Positions 34,501 through 45,700 of a stretch of 64,000 nt of DNA are shown here, in pieces (the first letter of the stretch is position 1; every line of letters begins with the position of its first letter). The translations under genes were made by a program, and so were the position numbers. This stretch comes from Bradysia coprophila (Eukaryota > Arthropoda > Insecta > Diptera > Sciaridae): the NCBI RefSeq assembly GCF_014529535.1, contig NW_023503606.1:223126-287125 (forward strand), in the 5' to 3' direction. Under the pieces are notes generated by a model, which had not been told where the DNA came from, ran no database searches, and was given only the letters and a program-made list of their open reading frames with translations.

Positions 34501-35681
34501 TTGTAAACAAACGCTAAAAATGGGAAATATGTCAAAAATATCCTAAAAAGTCATGTCCAAGTCTTCAGATTTTTGTAAACGATGGCTCGTTAGAAAGACC
34601 TCGTCAGGTATTGTGAAACTGGATAAAGCTTGAAGTTACAGCGCTAAGTGAAGCGTTCGAAGATGTCTGAAAATCCGTTCTATCGTGATTAATTTAGTGC
34701 AGACAGTGACGTGCTTAGCTCGTTTCAATTATGTCAGTCCAAGTCTACATAAGACATTCGAATATTGCTCACAGCACTACTCCTAGCATGAACATTGAAT
34801 TGACAAGTGTCAAATTTGGAGGTTTTAGTAATATGTTTTAACTCACACAACGAAAACAAGTCATCTATCTTTACAAAATCTCAGAATATTTTCTATGTTC
34901 GTGCTAGAAGCAGTGCTGTTTTCTGGTATAAGAAGAGTCTTTTAATACTACACATTCTTTTCGGTAAAAGAGGAGCACCACTACAAAAAATACCTTTCAT
35001 CTTCATCTCCACTGGAGATTCTTCAGTGCACTTCAAGCGGAAGGAATTATTATGAATTGAAAAACGATTGTTTTGGAACCATTCCCGCAGCTCCCTGTTC
35101 ATCTGTTATCAACATTTAGCTACTTTAAAAATAATCAACGAGATCTTGCATGTGATAGCAAATGACGTCTTAACATCAACGAAGTAAAAGATTTCGTATC
35201 AATCTGTTGAAAATACTTTAGAACAAAGGAAGTAACAGACTCCGTATGTAGCCATACTAATTTCACGCCTGTTGTTTGTAAAGATTCTCTACGCAAGTCG
35301 ACATAAAGTAAGCACATTCTCATCACATTATTTGATGCGGTAACTAGTTTAAAGACATTGTCTCCGATAAACAAACGACCAATTCGACATTTTTTCATAA
35401 CTGGTTCCCACTAATGCATCCATTTATAAATACGTAAGGTCAGACTGTTTACTGATAACACAATCAACACATCAACATTATACACACAGGAACTGCAGCT
35501 TTTAAGATTATCTCAACAAAACAAGCTGAAAATATATTTCCGTTTTCGCACACCAACCTGGAATAGATATCCGAAATCCTCTCTGCAGAACTTCCACATA
35601 TGGTGGAGGAATCTCGTAAGCCAGATGAGTGTGAGCCAAAGTAAACAAAATGAGAACCAGTCCATAGAATGTAGTCGTCAT
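31569..35681 (-). CDS. Beta-1,3-glucan recognition protein (GNBP family; CBM39 + inactive GH16)
   Basis: Seven exons (35681-35558, 33332-33102, 33045-32595, 32526-32357, 32294-32107, 32039-31839, 31778-31569), all GT/AG and phase-consistent, giving 524 residues. Residues 1-21 form a signal peptide (ending AHTHLA). About 22-118 is the N-terminal glucan-binding domain (CBM39; [22 protein letters not shown]). About 119-160 is a Thr/Arg-rich linker. The rest is a GH16-type domain ([49 protein letters not shown]). At the glucanase active site, where enzymes carry E-x-D-x-x-E, this protein reads [12 protein letters not shown], so it should bind but not cut glucan. Members of this family are secreted pattern-recognition proteins that sense fungal or bacterial glucans and feed the Toll/prophenoloxidase cascades. 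Closest to GNBP3/betaGRP in layout; orthology not proven. Confidence 0.92.
33333..35557 (-). other. 2.2 kb first intron of the GNBP gene
   Basis: Separates the signal-peptide exon from the CBM39 exon. Holds a Harbinger-like MITE (33879-34012). Short ORFs inside show no domain; nothing else supported. Confidence 0.5.
33879..34012. mobile_element. PIF/Harbinger-like MITE
   Basis: 134-bp element with inverted ends GGGGCCATTCAAAAATTACG / CGTAATTTGTGAATGGCCCC and a TTA duplication on each side (33876-33878 and 34013-34015). A 3-bp TWA duplication with GGG-starting ends is typical of PIF/Harbinger. A related right end is at about 59885-59912. Confidence 0.7.
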
Positions 35682-36514
35682 ATTTTTACACGCGCTGTTT
35701 GTATTACAATTTTTCTAAGATTTATACTCTGATATCACTTATCATCACTGATCACTGCTAGATGAGCGAAAGATGAATTGCCTGAACGAAGCAATAGTAA
35801 ACAAAAATATTTGCCAAGTTTCAACTTTGATGTGCACAACTTGAAATCAATTCATCGACTAAGTGTTGTGAGAGAAAAATATTTATGAATTCAAATTCGA
35901 TGTTAAAATGTTATAAAATAACCAGTTTTCGATTTTACTCATTTTACTGCAACGAGTCATTCTGCGAAAGACTTATAACTCATTGCAATAATATAGACTG
36001 TTAACTTGTGCATGTTCACTGATGTTAACATTCATCCTCTACCATCGTCTGTCATACAGATAAAGGTCTATAAGTTCACAATCGAATGTACGATACGATA
36101 CAGTCAATTTGTTTGCACATGACTATGACTAGGTATGAACATCATTAAGAATTTGTTTTGAAGAAATTATCTCAATGTCTTAATTGCTGAGACGATCGAT
36201 ACGTCCTTGAACCTTAATTTCACGATGGAAAAATACAAGCACAACAGTTCTAGTTCATGTGCAACCATGATAATAGAGCTGGTATCATGGTTACCGCTGA
36301 GATTTTATGTTGACTTAGACATTTTTGAGATTTGCCGCCATATGAAAATGGAGCAGATGAATGACCTTTGTGTGTGCGAAAATTATCAATAAAAGCGACA
36401 CGACACCGGCGACACACAGGACCATAGTGTTTGTTTACGTTGTTTATCAACGTGAGAGTTCTGAGATTCAAGTGCGCCGAAACGAATATTAAATATTAAA
36501 AACCGCCGGCGTAA
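35682..36514. promoter_or_regulatory. Divergent intergenic region between the GNBP and Nthl1 genes
   Basis: About 830 bp between two start codons pointing away from each other, so it must contain both promoters. I see no reliable TATA box. A GGGRNNYYCC-type kappaB site, which might be expected near an immune gene, is not obvious by eye. No coding sequence supported. Confidence 0.35.
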
Positions 36515-37839
36515 ATGTTGAAGAGGCTGTTCAGCACAATGAGTAAACGAAAACCGAATTTAGCCAAGCTGAAACCAAAATCAATTGATGATACTTCAGT
36601 AGCATCAGGTATCAGTAAGGTAAGATTCGTTTGTTTACCAATCAATTCGTCGTTTGTTTGTGCATATACACCTCTCATGTCTATAGACTGTGGCAACGAA
36701 TTCAATCAACACTTTGCAATACTTTGCATACTCGCCGAAGAAAACTCGAAGTAAAATTAAAATCGAGTTTGAGCGGTCATCAACCGTTAAAGCTGAAGTT
36801 GTTGGTGCGACTGATGCTAAGAAATCAAAGACCGCCATTAAAACGGAAACTGTTGATACCGACGCTCTGAAGACCGAGGTGAAGCCAAAATCAGAAATCA
36901 AATCCGAATCAGCTGTTGATGTCCCGAAAAACGATGAGCCTGAAAGTGATGGAGAAAACAAGAAACCGAAATGGGAACCGAAGAACTGGCGAGAAACGTT
37001 GGAGAACATCAAAAAGATGAGAAAGGTAACAGAGACTCACCGCTCAACGCCTCTTCTAACATTACATACCTTTCACTCAGGGTCAAAATGCCCCAGTTGA
37101 TACCATGGGCTGCCACAAGTGTCACGATGACACTGCCGATGAGAAGACACAACGTTATCACATCCTTATCGCCCTAATGTTATCCAGTCAAACAAAGGAT
37201 CAAACTAATTTTGCGGCAATGCAGCGCCTCCGTGAGCATGGTTTGACTCCGGAAACAATTGTTTCATCGGATGTTAGCGTTTTGGAGAAACTGATCAATC
37301 CGGTGTCGTTTTACAAGGTTTTTATTCAACAGTTCAGTCACTGGACAGTTCATTGTGTTGAGTCTAACGACTGACTTTTGAATCTTTTCGCAGACCAAAG
37401 CCAAAAATATTCAAAAAGCTTCCCAGATCCTCATCGATGAATATTCCTCGGACATTCCAAATACTCTTGACGGTCTACTGAAGCTGCCAGGTGTAGGTCC
37501 CAAAATGGCTCACATCTGCATGGTAAATGTTGTCCCGGATTCAGCGAGCTCTGAATTTTAAAATATTTTCTTCCACAGAACACTGCTTGGAATATTGTCA
37601 CCGGGATAGGAGTCGATGTGCATGTGCATCGCATTTCAAATCGATTAAAATGGGTTCCCAAGCCAACAAAAGAACCGGAGAAAACTCGAGTTGAACTGGA
37701 AAAGTGGTTGCCGTTTGAATACTGGACGGAGGTCAATTGTCAATTGGTTGGATTCGGTCAGACTATTTGCACTCCGACGAATCCGAAATGCTCGGAATGC
37801 CTCAATACGGAATGTCCATCGAGGAATGTGAAAAAATGA
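36515..37839 (+). CDS. Nthl1: Endonuclease III-like DNA glycosylase/AP lyase
   Basis: Five exons (36515-36619, 36687-37025, 37081-37317, 37394-37522, 37579-37839), all phase 0, giving 356 residues. It removes oxidised pyrimidines and nicks AP sites in base-excision repair. Residues 36-148 are a Lys/Glu-rich, low-complexity N-terminal extension. The helix-hairpin-helix LPGVGPKMA carries the catalytic Lys264, and [14 protein letters not shown] carries the catalytic Asp283, 19 residues apart as in animal homologues. The C-terminus has the iron-sulphur cysteines 334, 341, 344 and 349. The last spacing is C-x4-C rather than the C-x5-C I know from E. coli and human proteins. A second ATG at residue 9 (MSKRKPN) could give a nuclear form, while the first nine residues (MLKRLFSTM) look like a short mitochondrial presequence. 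Divergent from the GNBP gene. Confidence 0.93.
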
Positions 37840-37997
37840 TCTTCTGTTCGTTTTTCCTTGTTTCCTTGTTCCATCGTTGATGTTGAAATATGTGTCCAGT
37901 ATACTCACCACATCTTTAATTTCATTTTCGAGTCGTTGTTGGGAATCTGTTTCTTTGAGAGCGTTAAATTACTGTAAATTATTAGGAGATTAAATCC

Positions 37998-38003
37998 AAT
38001 AAA
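37998..38003 (+). terminator. Poly(A) signal of Nthl1
   Basis: AATAAA about 160 bp downstream of the Nthl1 stop codon. Confidence 0.5.
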
Positions 38004-38094
38004 CGTTGCATGCCATTTTTCAATCTTTTTCATTTTTCACTCCAGGAGGCTTCGGGACTCTGATTCATCGACAAAAAGTTTATGAAATTCACCA

Positions 38095-38330
38095 GAGCGT
38101 GAGCTTGGACTGAATTTCATTAATCTTTTTTTTTAGAAGTATTACCGAATGTAAAGCGTCAGTACTATTATTGGTCTCCTAACAAAATGGCTGCCAGCGG
38201 CCATACTGAATTTGAGTAGAAATCATATAAATCGGTAAAAAAAATACAAAGTTGCTGATAAATGGGAAGTGATTGGTTATGTGTGTGGGGTGTTGCTATA
38301 TAATGGACATGGTGACGTAGGTGCTATTTG
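38095..38330 (+). repeat. Family A fragment
   Basis: Matches the 10840-11010 part of family A copy 1: GAATGTAAAGCGTC, GGTCTCCTAACAAAATGG and GGTTATGTGTGTGGGGTGTT occur in the same order. Both ends of the element are missing. Confidence 0.6.
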
Positions 38331-38364
38331 CAGACGCCTGAAAAGAGTAAATTGCCTCTCACGT

Positions 38365-38620
38365 AAACTGGTCCTATCATAAGAATGCAATTTTGGTGGG
38401 TTTCGTTTGTTTCTTTCGTTTTATTTGTTCCACACGTATTCCACCACATAGAAGTAGCGTTTGCTTTTACCCTTCTTCAATTCCACACGTACGTGTGAGT
38501 GAAACGACACTCTTTACGCTTCTTTTGTTGACAATATGAGGAACGCTGTGGAACAATTAAAATCGTAGGTTACCATTGCCAATACCAATTGCAAACTTAA
38601 ATTGAGTTGAGTTTAACAGT
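38365..38620. repeat. Interspersed repeat D, copy 2
   Basis: Near-identical to 14095-14335, same orientation. Differences include a 4-bp ACGT insertion in CACACGTACGTGTGAG and several substitutions. Confidence 0.7.
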
Positions 38621-39169
38621 TTTTTAAAGGGATGAATTGCCCCGAACTATTCTTCATCTGGGAGTCGAACTCTACCGAAAACCGCTTTCATGCTCCGGAC
38701 ATACATATGTTTGGACACACGATGTTCCATGGCTCCTTTATTAAGTCTACATAATAGTATCAAAGTTGAAAAAGAACGACTTCCATGAACTTCTTTTACT
38801 CCGGAAAACTTGGTTTTAATCGAATTTTTATATTTTTTTGTTTTATTGTATTCTTTTAACCTTAACTTAAATATTAAAAGAAAAAATTCACGCAATCTGT
38901 TGATTAGGAGTAACAACAGAGTACCGACACTTTCTGAAACTCAAAAAAACATTTTTGGTCTTAAAATTTTCTTGGGACTAAGCTGAGTTGGATCAGCTGG
39001 GTCCAGAAGCACGACTTGACATTTTTCAAAAATCGATCGACCCTACTAGTCACAAGGGAATGCAATTCCGGTTTTAGTACCGGTACCAACACCGGAAACA
39101 CTCAATACCGAATACCGGTTTTGACCAAAAAATACCAGCCATTCATACAAATATATTGAAAGAATATTT

Positions 39170-39498
39170 TGTGCCACCGAGAATTGAAATACGACTCTTT
39201 TCAACATTCATTTTAGTGTTGTAAAGTGACTTATTTCAGCACCCGTTTGATGTGATATTACAACACTCAAAGCAGTGTTGAAATGGAATTTGTATGAGTT
39301 GTTACAGCATTCTTTTGAGAAAATGCAAAGCAATGTGATCGATCAAATTTGAAGCGTGATTGTTTACAATGAAAATTATTTTTTTTTGTGCTCTTGTCTA
39401 TTTCAATTCTCGGTTGGCACAAAGCATGATGTGTTACACGTATTGTAATGAGATTTTCAACAAAATCAACATTACAATACTTGTAACGCAACATACTA
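39170..39498. repeat. Interspersed repeat E, copy 1
   Basis: Has inverted internal ends TTGTGCCACCGAGAATTGAA and TTCAATTCTCGGTTGGCACA, then AGCATGATGTGTTACACGTA and a tail AACATTACAATACTTGTAAC. Copy 2 is at 51229-51606. In copy 2 the last part carries an extra ~50 bp. No coding capacity. Confidence 0.65.
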
Positions 39499-39714
39499 TT
39501 TAATGATTCAAAAATTTGGACTGCTTTTATGGTCAGAATAACATCGAAATGAAGTAGCAGTTGCTGTCGTATTATTTGTGAATTCTGTTTTTTTGAAATA
39601 TAAGTTTCTGTTTATGCAATGGCTAACGAAACTTGCTCTACAGTGTGGATTCACTTCAGTAGAACTACTGATAAAAACATTGTCATTTATTTGATTCGCA
39701 TGAAATCAATTAAA

Positions 39715-39905
39715 ACCAAAGCACCTTAGCAGGGTAATAGAGGTTTTACACGTCAAATAGAGTAGTTTTTTGATACCAATAATACCATTAGCAGCCTTAA
39801 TGGTAATTTTGCAATGACATTATGAAAAAAGGTATAGAAATATTCGCATACTTCGATTAAAGTACTACTTTACTTTTTTCTATTACCCTGCTAGGTGCTT
39901 TGTTA
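39715..39905. mobile_element. hAT-like MITE or remnant
   Basis: Inverted ends AAAGCACCTTAGCAGGGTAA and, on the right, the complement of AAAGCACCTAGCAGGGTAA. Just to its right, reading frames at 39900-39960 resemble a degenerate BED-finger stretch (GGSTSGLHAHLK followed by a stop), which would fit a hAT transposase relic. The BED comparison is tentative. Confidence 0.5.
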
Positions 39906-40018
39906 AAACTCAGGGTGGGTCGACATCTGGCCTTCACGCACATCTTAAATGAAAGCTCAGAATCTTCTACGCCACCAACGAAAAAGAACATAGAACTAGA
40001 TGCAGCGATCGATTTTTT

Positions 40019-40160
40019 TTTTGGACCAAAATATTTTAAAATGTGTTTGGAATCGATTGGCATTAACAGATTGTGTGAAAATATTTTTTTATATTTTATC
40101 ATTTGGTTAATGTTAATCGATTCCAAACACATTTTAAAACATTTTGGTCCAAAAAAATAT
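40019..40160. repeat. Hairpin with ~47-bp arms
   Basis: Inverted arms: TTGGACCAAAATATTTTAAA ... GGAATCGATTGG and the complementary CCAAACACATTTTAAAACAT ... GGTCCAA. The loop is about 45 bp. Likely a tiny fold-back element. Confidence 0.65.
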
Positions 40161-42437
40161 GAAAAACCACTTAAAACAGCAAAGATATCTCAATTTTAGT
40201 TTTCATTTCAATACAAAATCGCAAAATAAAAAAACAGACAGATCGTAACAAAGGAGAAAAAAGCTCTCTCTGACGTATAAATTTATACGACTAATGGCGT
40301 GGATTCGGAGAAGTTTCTGCTAAAAACGATTAGGCAAGAGTTGAACATATAAGAAAATGAAGGCACGGAACACGGACTACTTTTATCAAAAGCGTATAAA
40401 TGTTTATTGCTGGTCAAGCCAACTAGTATAGAGTCGGAACTGGCGTTTTCTGCTTGATGCGCTTGATGCTATTTTGTAGCAAAATCCGTTCAAGAATGAA
40501 CAACGAAACGTCAGGCGCGCCGACTTCTAGGTGGCAATGTGTGCCAAAGCATCCATCAGGAAAATCTGATGCGTGCAGAGCACCCATCAGAATTTGGTCT
40601 CACTTTGTCGCAGTCAATAGCAACAAATTTATTTAATGTGTGTTTCTTAGCAATTCATCCATTGATTGTAGAGAAAATGTACAACCGCCCAACCGACTTC
40701 ACTAACATAGAACGGTCCATACGTTTTTTTCAATATTCTTTCGACTATCCTATCCCAGGAACACCGATATTTTCGGCATCATATAACCCAAGGGTGTGTC
40801 AAGAAAAATGAAGTTTGAAATTTCCATGCGCGTCGCTTCTTAGGTTTGTTTTGTTAGAAAATAAAATATAACCCATTTAGAGCGCTAATGATAAAAATGA
40901 TTTAGGGTTCGCACACTGGCCCAATCCATATCAGGGTTCAAAGGGACAAACATCACGTCGACTTTCGGATTTCTGTCATTTCTTTTACCCATACGAGCCA
41001 GGAATTTTAAAGTAGAGGTACCTTTCTTTTTTCTTAGCAATTTACCAACAATTCTCGGGCTGGGAGGAGAAAATGTGTGAAAATAGCAATTTTTTTAGGA
41101 AACGGTCTTTAGCCCTATAGAAGGCAGCAGATAAAAGATATTGACCGTAGCTTTCAGGCGGAAAAAAAAAGAACGAAATCGGTTAGTCCAGCGCGATAGA
41201 AAAATCTGTGCACTTTGCACTGAATATTTTCAATTGTCAGGTAGTGCGATTTCTTTTCAAAGATTTTTTCAAATTTTTTTTAGACAGAAATTAAGAGGCG
41301 TCCTTCGCCGGAGGATAGGAAATGGCGTTGGTGCACCTCAGAGGGCTCTGCAAGAAATCCCAAGAAAAACCTGCTAGTCCTCGTACTGCGCGGTGCTTCG
41401 AAACTCACTGGTCTTTTAACTTTATGGTACGGACTCTACTTAAATTGATCGACTTAACAGTATCATGCTAAATGCTACTTAAGAATTATACTTTATACAC
41501 GCACTGTATTACTTGTAAGTGTGGAAAAAAAACTCAAAATTTAAAAATGATTTTAATTCCAAATGATTTTCATACGAGTGGTTCGATCCGCCACAGTCAG
41601 GTTGAATTCACAGTCACTTCGTATCCGTTTACTTGACAGATATGTGATGTTTTGAAAACGGAGGCAACACGGGCGAGTGTGTATCCAACCGAAAAACCCA
41701 AAGTAGAGAATTTCTAGCTTGTAGGACTTACATCCTCTAATCCCAAAATATAAGAATCATCACCTAATGATCGCAAACACGAGGAATCAATGTCCCATGT
41801 ACTTAAATATGTCAAATACAGGCTAAATTGTCAGGCTTCTGCGCTTCAAAAAATGATTATTCGACATCAGTGGACCTTCCTCTGTCGATCCCAACAAGAA
41901 AAAGTACAAAAATTTCGGTAAAGGGTCAAAACTTTGGTGGGCGCTGGCGCCACGGGGAGTGCTTCCGCGCCACAAAAAGTAGTTTATCGTCATAAGGGGA
42001 CCTCCCCCTGTCGATCCCACGGCCGATCCCAGTTTGTACAAGGCTGTATACCCAAGTATACAGACTTGAGTTTGTCACCTGAACTGCAATTTTGCCTTTA
42101 TGGACGGCCCATTTAACTTGTCAACAAGCCAGCCAAAACTCCAAATGTCAGTCACAGTAGCTATAACACCAACAGTTTAGTTTTGCACCACATCATCTAA
42201 GAAAATGAACATTGATAACTACAACCAGTTATGGCAGCATTTCGCTCCAGCTGGTTGTCACCGAGAAAAATCACCAAAATGTGAAAAAATAGTCGAAAAA
42301 AATTGAATTTTGGCTTTTTCAACTAAGATACAAACGATGTTACTAAATCCACAATATCGTAACATTGGTAATGTATGTGAGATTGGAAATAGAATAAAAA
42401 GTAATTCAATAAAAAAAACGATTGTTTCACTGCGCTC

Positions 42438-44098
42438 GAAAGCTTTTTAGACCCGTACGAAGTACTGGGGTCTTATAGGTTTACGCATACGTTTGTAACA
42501 CGTCGAATTGGACTCCCTGAGTAAGGGAAAACCTATATTGTAGAGAAAATCGGTATCGCTCAATTTGTTCCAAAATCAATTTATTTTTGCCAAATTAATT
42601 TCGACATCAAATAGATGCCATCATCAGTGGCTGAAAACATTAATTTCATGAGGACCTAATCATAATACAACATATAGCAACACACATACCACGAATGTTT
42701 ATATAATAAGTTTAGACACGCATTAAAAGTGTGCTTCGTCATATGCGACTCACTTTTTAATGCGTGTCTAAACTTATTATATAAACATTCGTGGTATGTG
42801 TGTTGCTATATGTTGTATTATGATTAGGTCCTCATGAAATTAATGTTTTCAGCCACTGATGATGGCATCTATTTGATGTCGAAATTAATTTGGCAAAAAT
42901 AAATTGATTTTGGAACAAATTGAGCGATACCGATTTTCTCTACAAATATTTAAAATACGCTCATCGATTTACAATTATTCGAAAACCTATATTGGTTGTC
43001 AACAGATGCCAAATCAGCGGAAAAAAAATGTCGTACATCCGTCTGTCTGTGGAAGAAATGCCAAGAAATATCGCCAAAGTGTGGAAAGAGACATATGAAG
43101 AATTGAAAATTTGTCTTTATGGCGTTTCTTCACACTTTGGCGATTTTTCTTAGCGTGCCTTCACATTCTGACGATTTAAACAGCTATATACCGCTATATT
43201 TACCTATATTTTCCTATAAATAAACATTTCATAGATGAATATGCTATTATCTAGCTCTATATGCCTGTATATAGTTCAATATAGATATATATATAGATGT
43301 CCACATATGGAATGCCTGAAACACCCCACACACATAACCAATTACTTCTATGTTAACAGAAACTCTCTATGTACCATTTTTCCCAAGATATATCACTTTT
43401 AATAAAATCCAATATGGCCGCCGGCAGCCATTTTGTTAGGAGGTGGAATAGTACGGCTGCTTTACATTCGTTAGTACCTTTCAAACAAAAAAAACTCATG
43501 AAATTCGGTCAAAATTTACTCGAGATAATGACAAAATACTCCACATTCACTGTACGGCCGAGTAGCCGGATAAGAGCTGACTCCAAGAGACCTAGCTCAC
43601 GCTCAGGTGAACCTAATTTCATAAACTTTTTTTTCACTGATTGGTACGGTCAATACCTATCTGTTAAAGCGAAATCGGTTCAAATGTGGCCAGCCTACAA
43701 GCAAAAACTGCTTGCCGCCCAGTACGTGGTTCACACCAAGGAACTCACGAGTCGGTCATCCGATTTCCATAAACTTTTTTTTTGTCGATTGGTATTGTAA
43801 ATACCTTTTATTTGGCGTATCACTGACAAGTGTAGTGCTTAAATGTCTGGAGATATCGTCGAAAAACACTTAAGCACTTATTGGGCCCCAGCTCCGGAGA
43901 GGTCGATCCGAAATCACCCATCTTCGAACTTAGCCTGTCTTTTGACATTACCAAACGCCGTTTGGCAAACGGGGAAAAAAAATTCAAAATCGGATGCGTT
44001 TTACTCAAGTTAGAGAACCCACAGACAGACGGACAGACAACCACAATTAGGTTTCCCCTTTTTTTGTTGATTCACATCTAGTGCCTAAAAAAACCTTT
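42438..44098. mobile_element. Family A fold-back cluster with nested palindrome
   Basis: The left arm starts TTTTTAGACCCGTACGAAG (42448 onward) in plus orientation. From about 43166 to 44098 the rest of family A runs in the opposite orientation (GGTTATGTGTG region read backward, then TAGGTTTCCCC, ending GTGCCTAAAAAAACC). Between them lie a nested palindromic insertion (42541-42984) and a short inverted repeat (GCCAAGAAATATCGCCAAAG and complement at 43060-43150). No transposase ORF. Confidence 0.6.
42541..42984. mobile_element. Near-perfect ~400-bp palindromic insertion
   Basis: 42541-42945 is an almost exact palindrome with arms of about 185 bp (TAGAGAAAATCGGTATCGCTC ends; centre near 42730-42755, GTGTGCTTCGTCATATGCGA). 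It interrupts a family A copy: the 13-bp sequence AAAACCTATATTG occurs immediately left of it and again at about 42985-42997, a probable target duplication that also encloses ~38 bp of extra sequence on the right. Confidence 0.75.
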
Positions 44099-45518
44099 AT
44101 CCCTCGGTTGTATAAGTAACTATTACATGACTAGTGATAAAATGATGAAAAGTAGAGTTTTCGTGTGAATTTTGTTGATCCGAGAGCGTGACCGAAGTGA
44201 ATAAACACACTAAAACGAGACTTTTCATCTTTTTATTCCGAGTTATGTTATGGATTTTACATGCTGAGAGCAATAGAAGCAATCTTAATGTCAAATTTCA
44301 GAACAGTTGCACGAAATCTTCAGCAATGTGACGTGAGTGGGAACGAAAAGTGATGTCAGTGTCAGTGGGAACGAAAAGTAAAAGACATGCTGAGAGAAAA
44401 AGTTGTGGTTTTGGCTCTCTATTTGGTGAGAGAAAGTGACGTTTTTGGTCCGCCTGAATGAAAAATTAAATTTCTTTGTCGAATGTCAGAATTTAGCCTA
44501 TTTTTAAGCCGCAGCATGCAGCGTCTAATCAGTGATGAGCTCTACCTACTGTTTGTAATTTGTCTAGCACAATTAAGTTCCAAACAAAACATTTTTATAT
44601 TTTATTTCGATTCCGAACTTTATTTGAAGTATTTCTGCATTATATCATGCATCGAAATTTTGCATAAATAATTTTTAATTCAGTAAAGTATCTAGAAAAA
44701 TTAAGAAAATAAGCGAAGTCAGAAACCTTCTTCAACATGCGTGCATAGCGCGCCATCTTTTTATTCAGTCGAAATTGCGAAAATTTACATGTGAAAGAAT
44801 CGGGATATTTAGCAAAGATATAAACAAAATGTCCTTCTTCATTTGGCAAATGACCCTTCTCCATCGGGTTGTACATGTTATGAACACAAAATCAGCTTTA
44901 TAAAAAAAACTAAAAACATTTTTGTTATACTCTAGAATGATTTTTTGCTCATAATAACGCTCTAAATCGAAATAAAATCGTTGTTTAGAACTCAATTGTA
45001 ATGTTGCGACTGAGAAATCACAAATATTTAGTTTACAGTGTCGTGAAAGAGATTCAGTTATTTTACCGTTGTATACGTATTGCCGTTGTTTTAACAGGCT
45101 GGGATGGAACAGTGAAATTGAAAACGATTGTCGGTTATCAATTTTATCGTTTAATTTGTTTGTTTGTTTTATTTATACAAAAGTAACATTCCGATTATCA
45201 TTATACAAAAGAACAAAAAAACGTCTAAATCGCTGACCGAGAGAACATTGTTACTGAATTTGTAAACTCCTGTAATTTGCAATAAGTGTCAGAAAATGTC
45301 AGTTACGAAAGGGGTATGATAATGAGGAACGGTTAAGTAGACAACAATTTTAATTAGTTTTAGTCGTAATGTGTGTGTCTGTGTGTGTGAGAGAGAGAGA
45401 GAGTTAGGACAAAACTAAGTTTGATGCTAGAGTAAATTTCCAATTCCAATTCGTGTCTTTACAGCCAATTCATTCAACAACTCAATAAATTTTTGGTGAA
45501 ATCTTTTTAGCCGAATGT
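44099..45518. other. Spacer upstream of the Rpn6 3' end
   Basis: AT-rich with no supported gene. Contains a GT/GA microsatellite at 45369-45402 (TGTGTGTCTGTGTGTGTGAG then GA repeats). Confidence 0.5.
45369..45402 (+). repeat. (GT)n(GA)n microsatellite
   Basis: About 20 bp of GT repeats with one CT interruption, followed directly by seven GA units. Confidence 0.85.
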
Positions 45519-45524
45519 TTTATT
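45519..45524 (-). terminator. Poly(A) signal of Rpn6
   Basis: TTTATT on the plus strand (AATAAA on the coding strand), about 180 bp beyond the Rpn6 stop codon. Confidence 0.5.
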
Positions 45525-45700
45525 GATCCGTTTAAATTACTTGTAGATTAGAGAGTTGTTTTTCAAGTTTTTATCATTTTACTTCCAAAGAAAAAAAAAG
45601 AAAAAACAAAATCTCCTAAACGCTAAATGAATTAAATTTCGAAATATTTTATAAACACAAAACGAAAAATGGCCATCCCCATCACCACCACCATCTGAAT

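Larger units (their letters stand above)
38004..42437. other. Spacer between Nthl1 and a fold-back repeat cluster
   Basis: No supported gene. It contains a family A fragment (38095-38330), repeat D copy 2 (38365-38620), repeat E copy 1 (39170-39498), a hAT-like inverted repeat unit (39715-39905) and a hairpin (40019-40160). Short ORFs around 40450-41380 have no recognisable domain. Confidence 0.5.

Noticed and set aside
39900..40199. Intact hAT transposase N-terminus
   Set aside because: The BED-like stretch meets a stop within a few residues of the HxxxH-like region and is followed by a hairpin; at most a relic.
40454..41377. Short plus-strand ORFs as exons
   Set aside because: No domain, no phase-matched splice chain; they sit in repeat-rich spacer.
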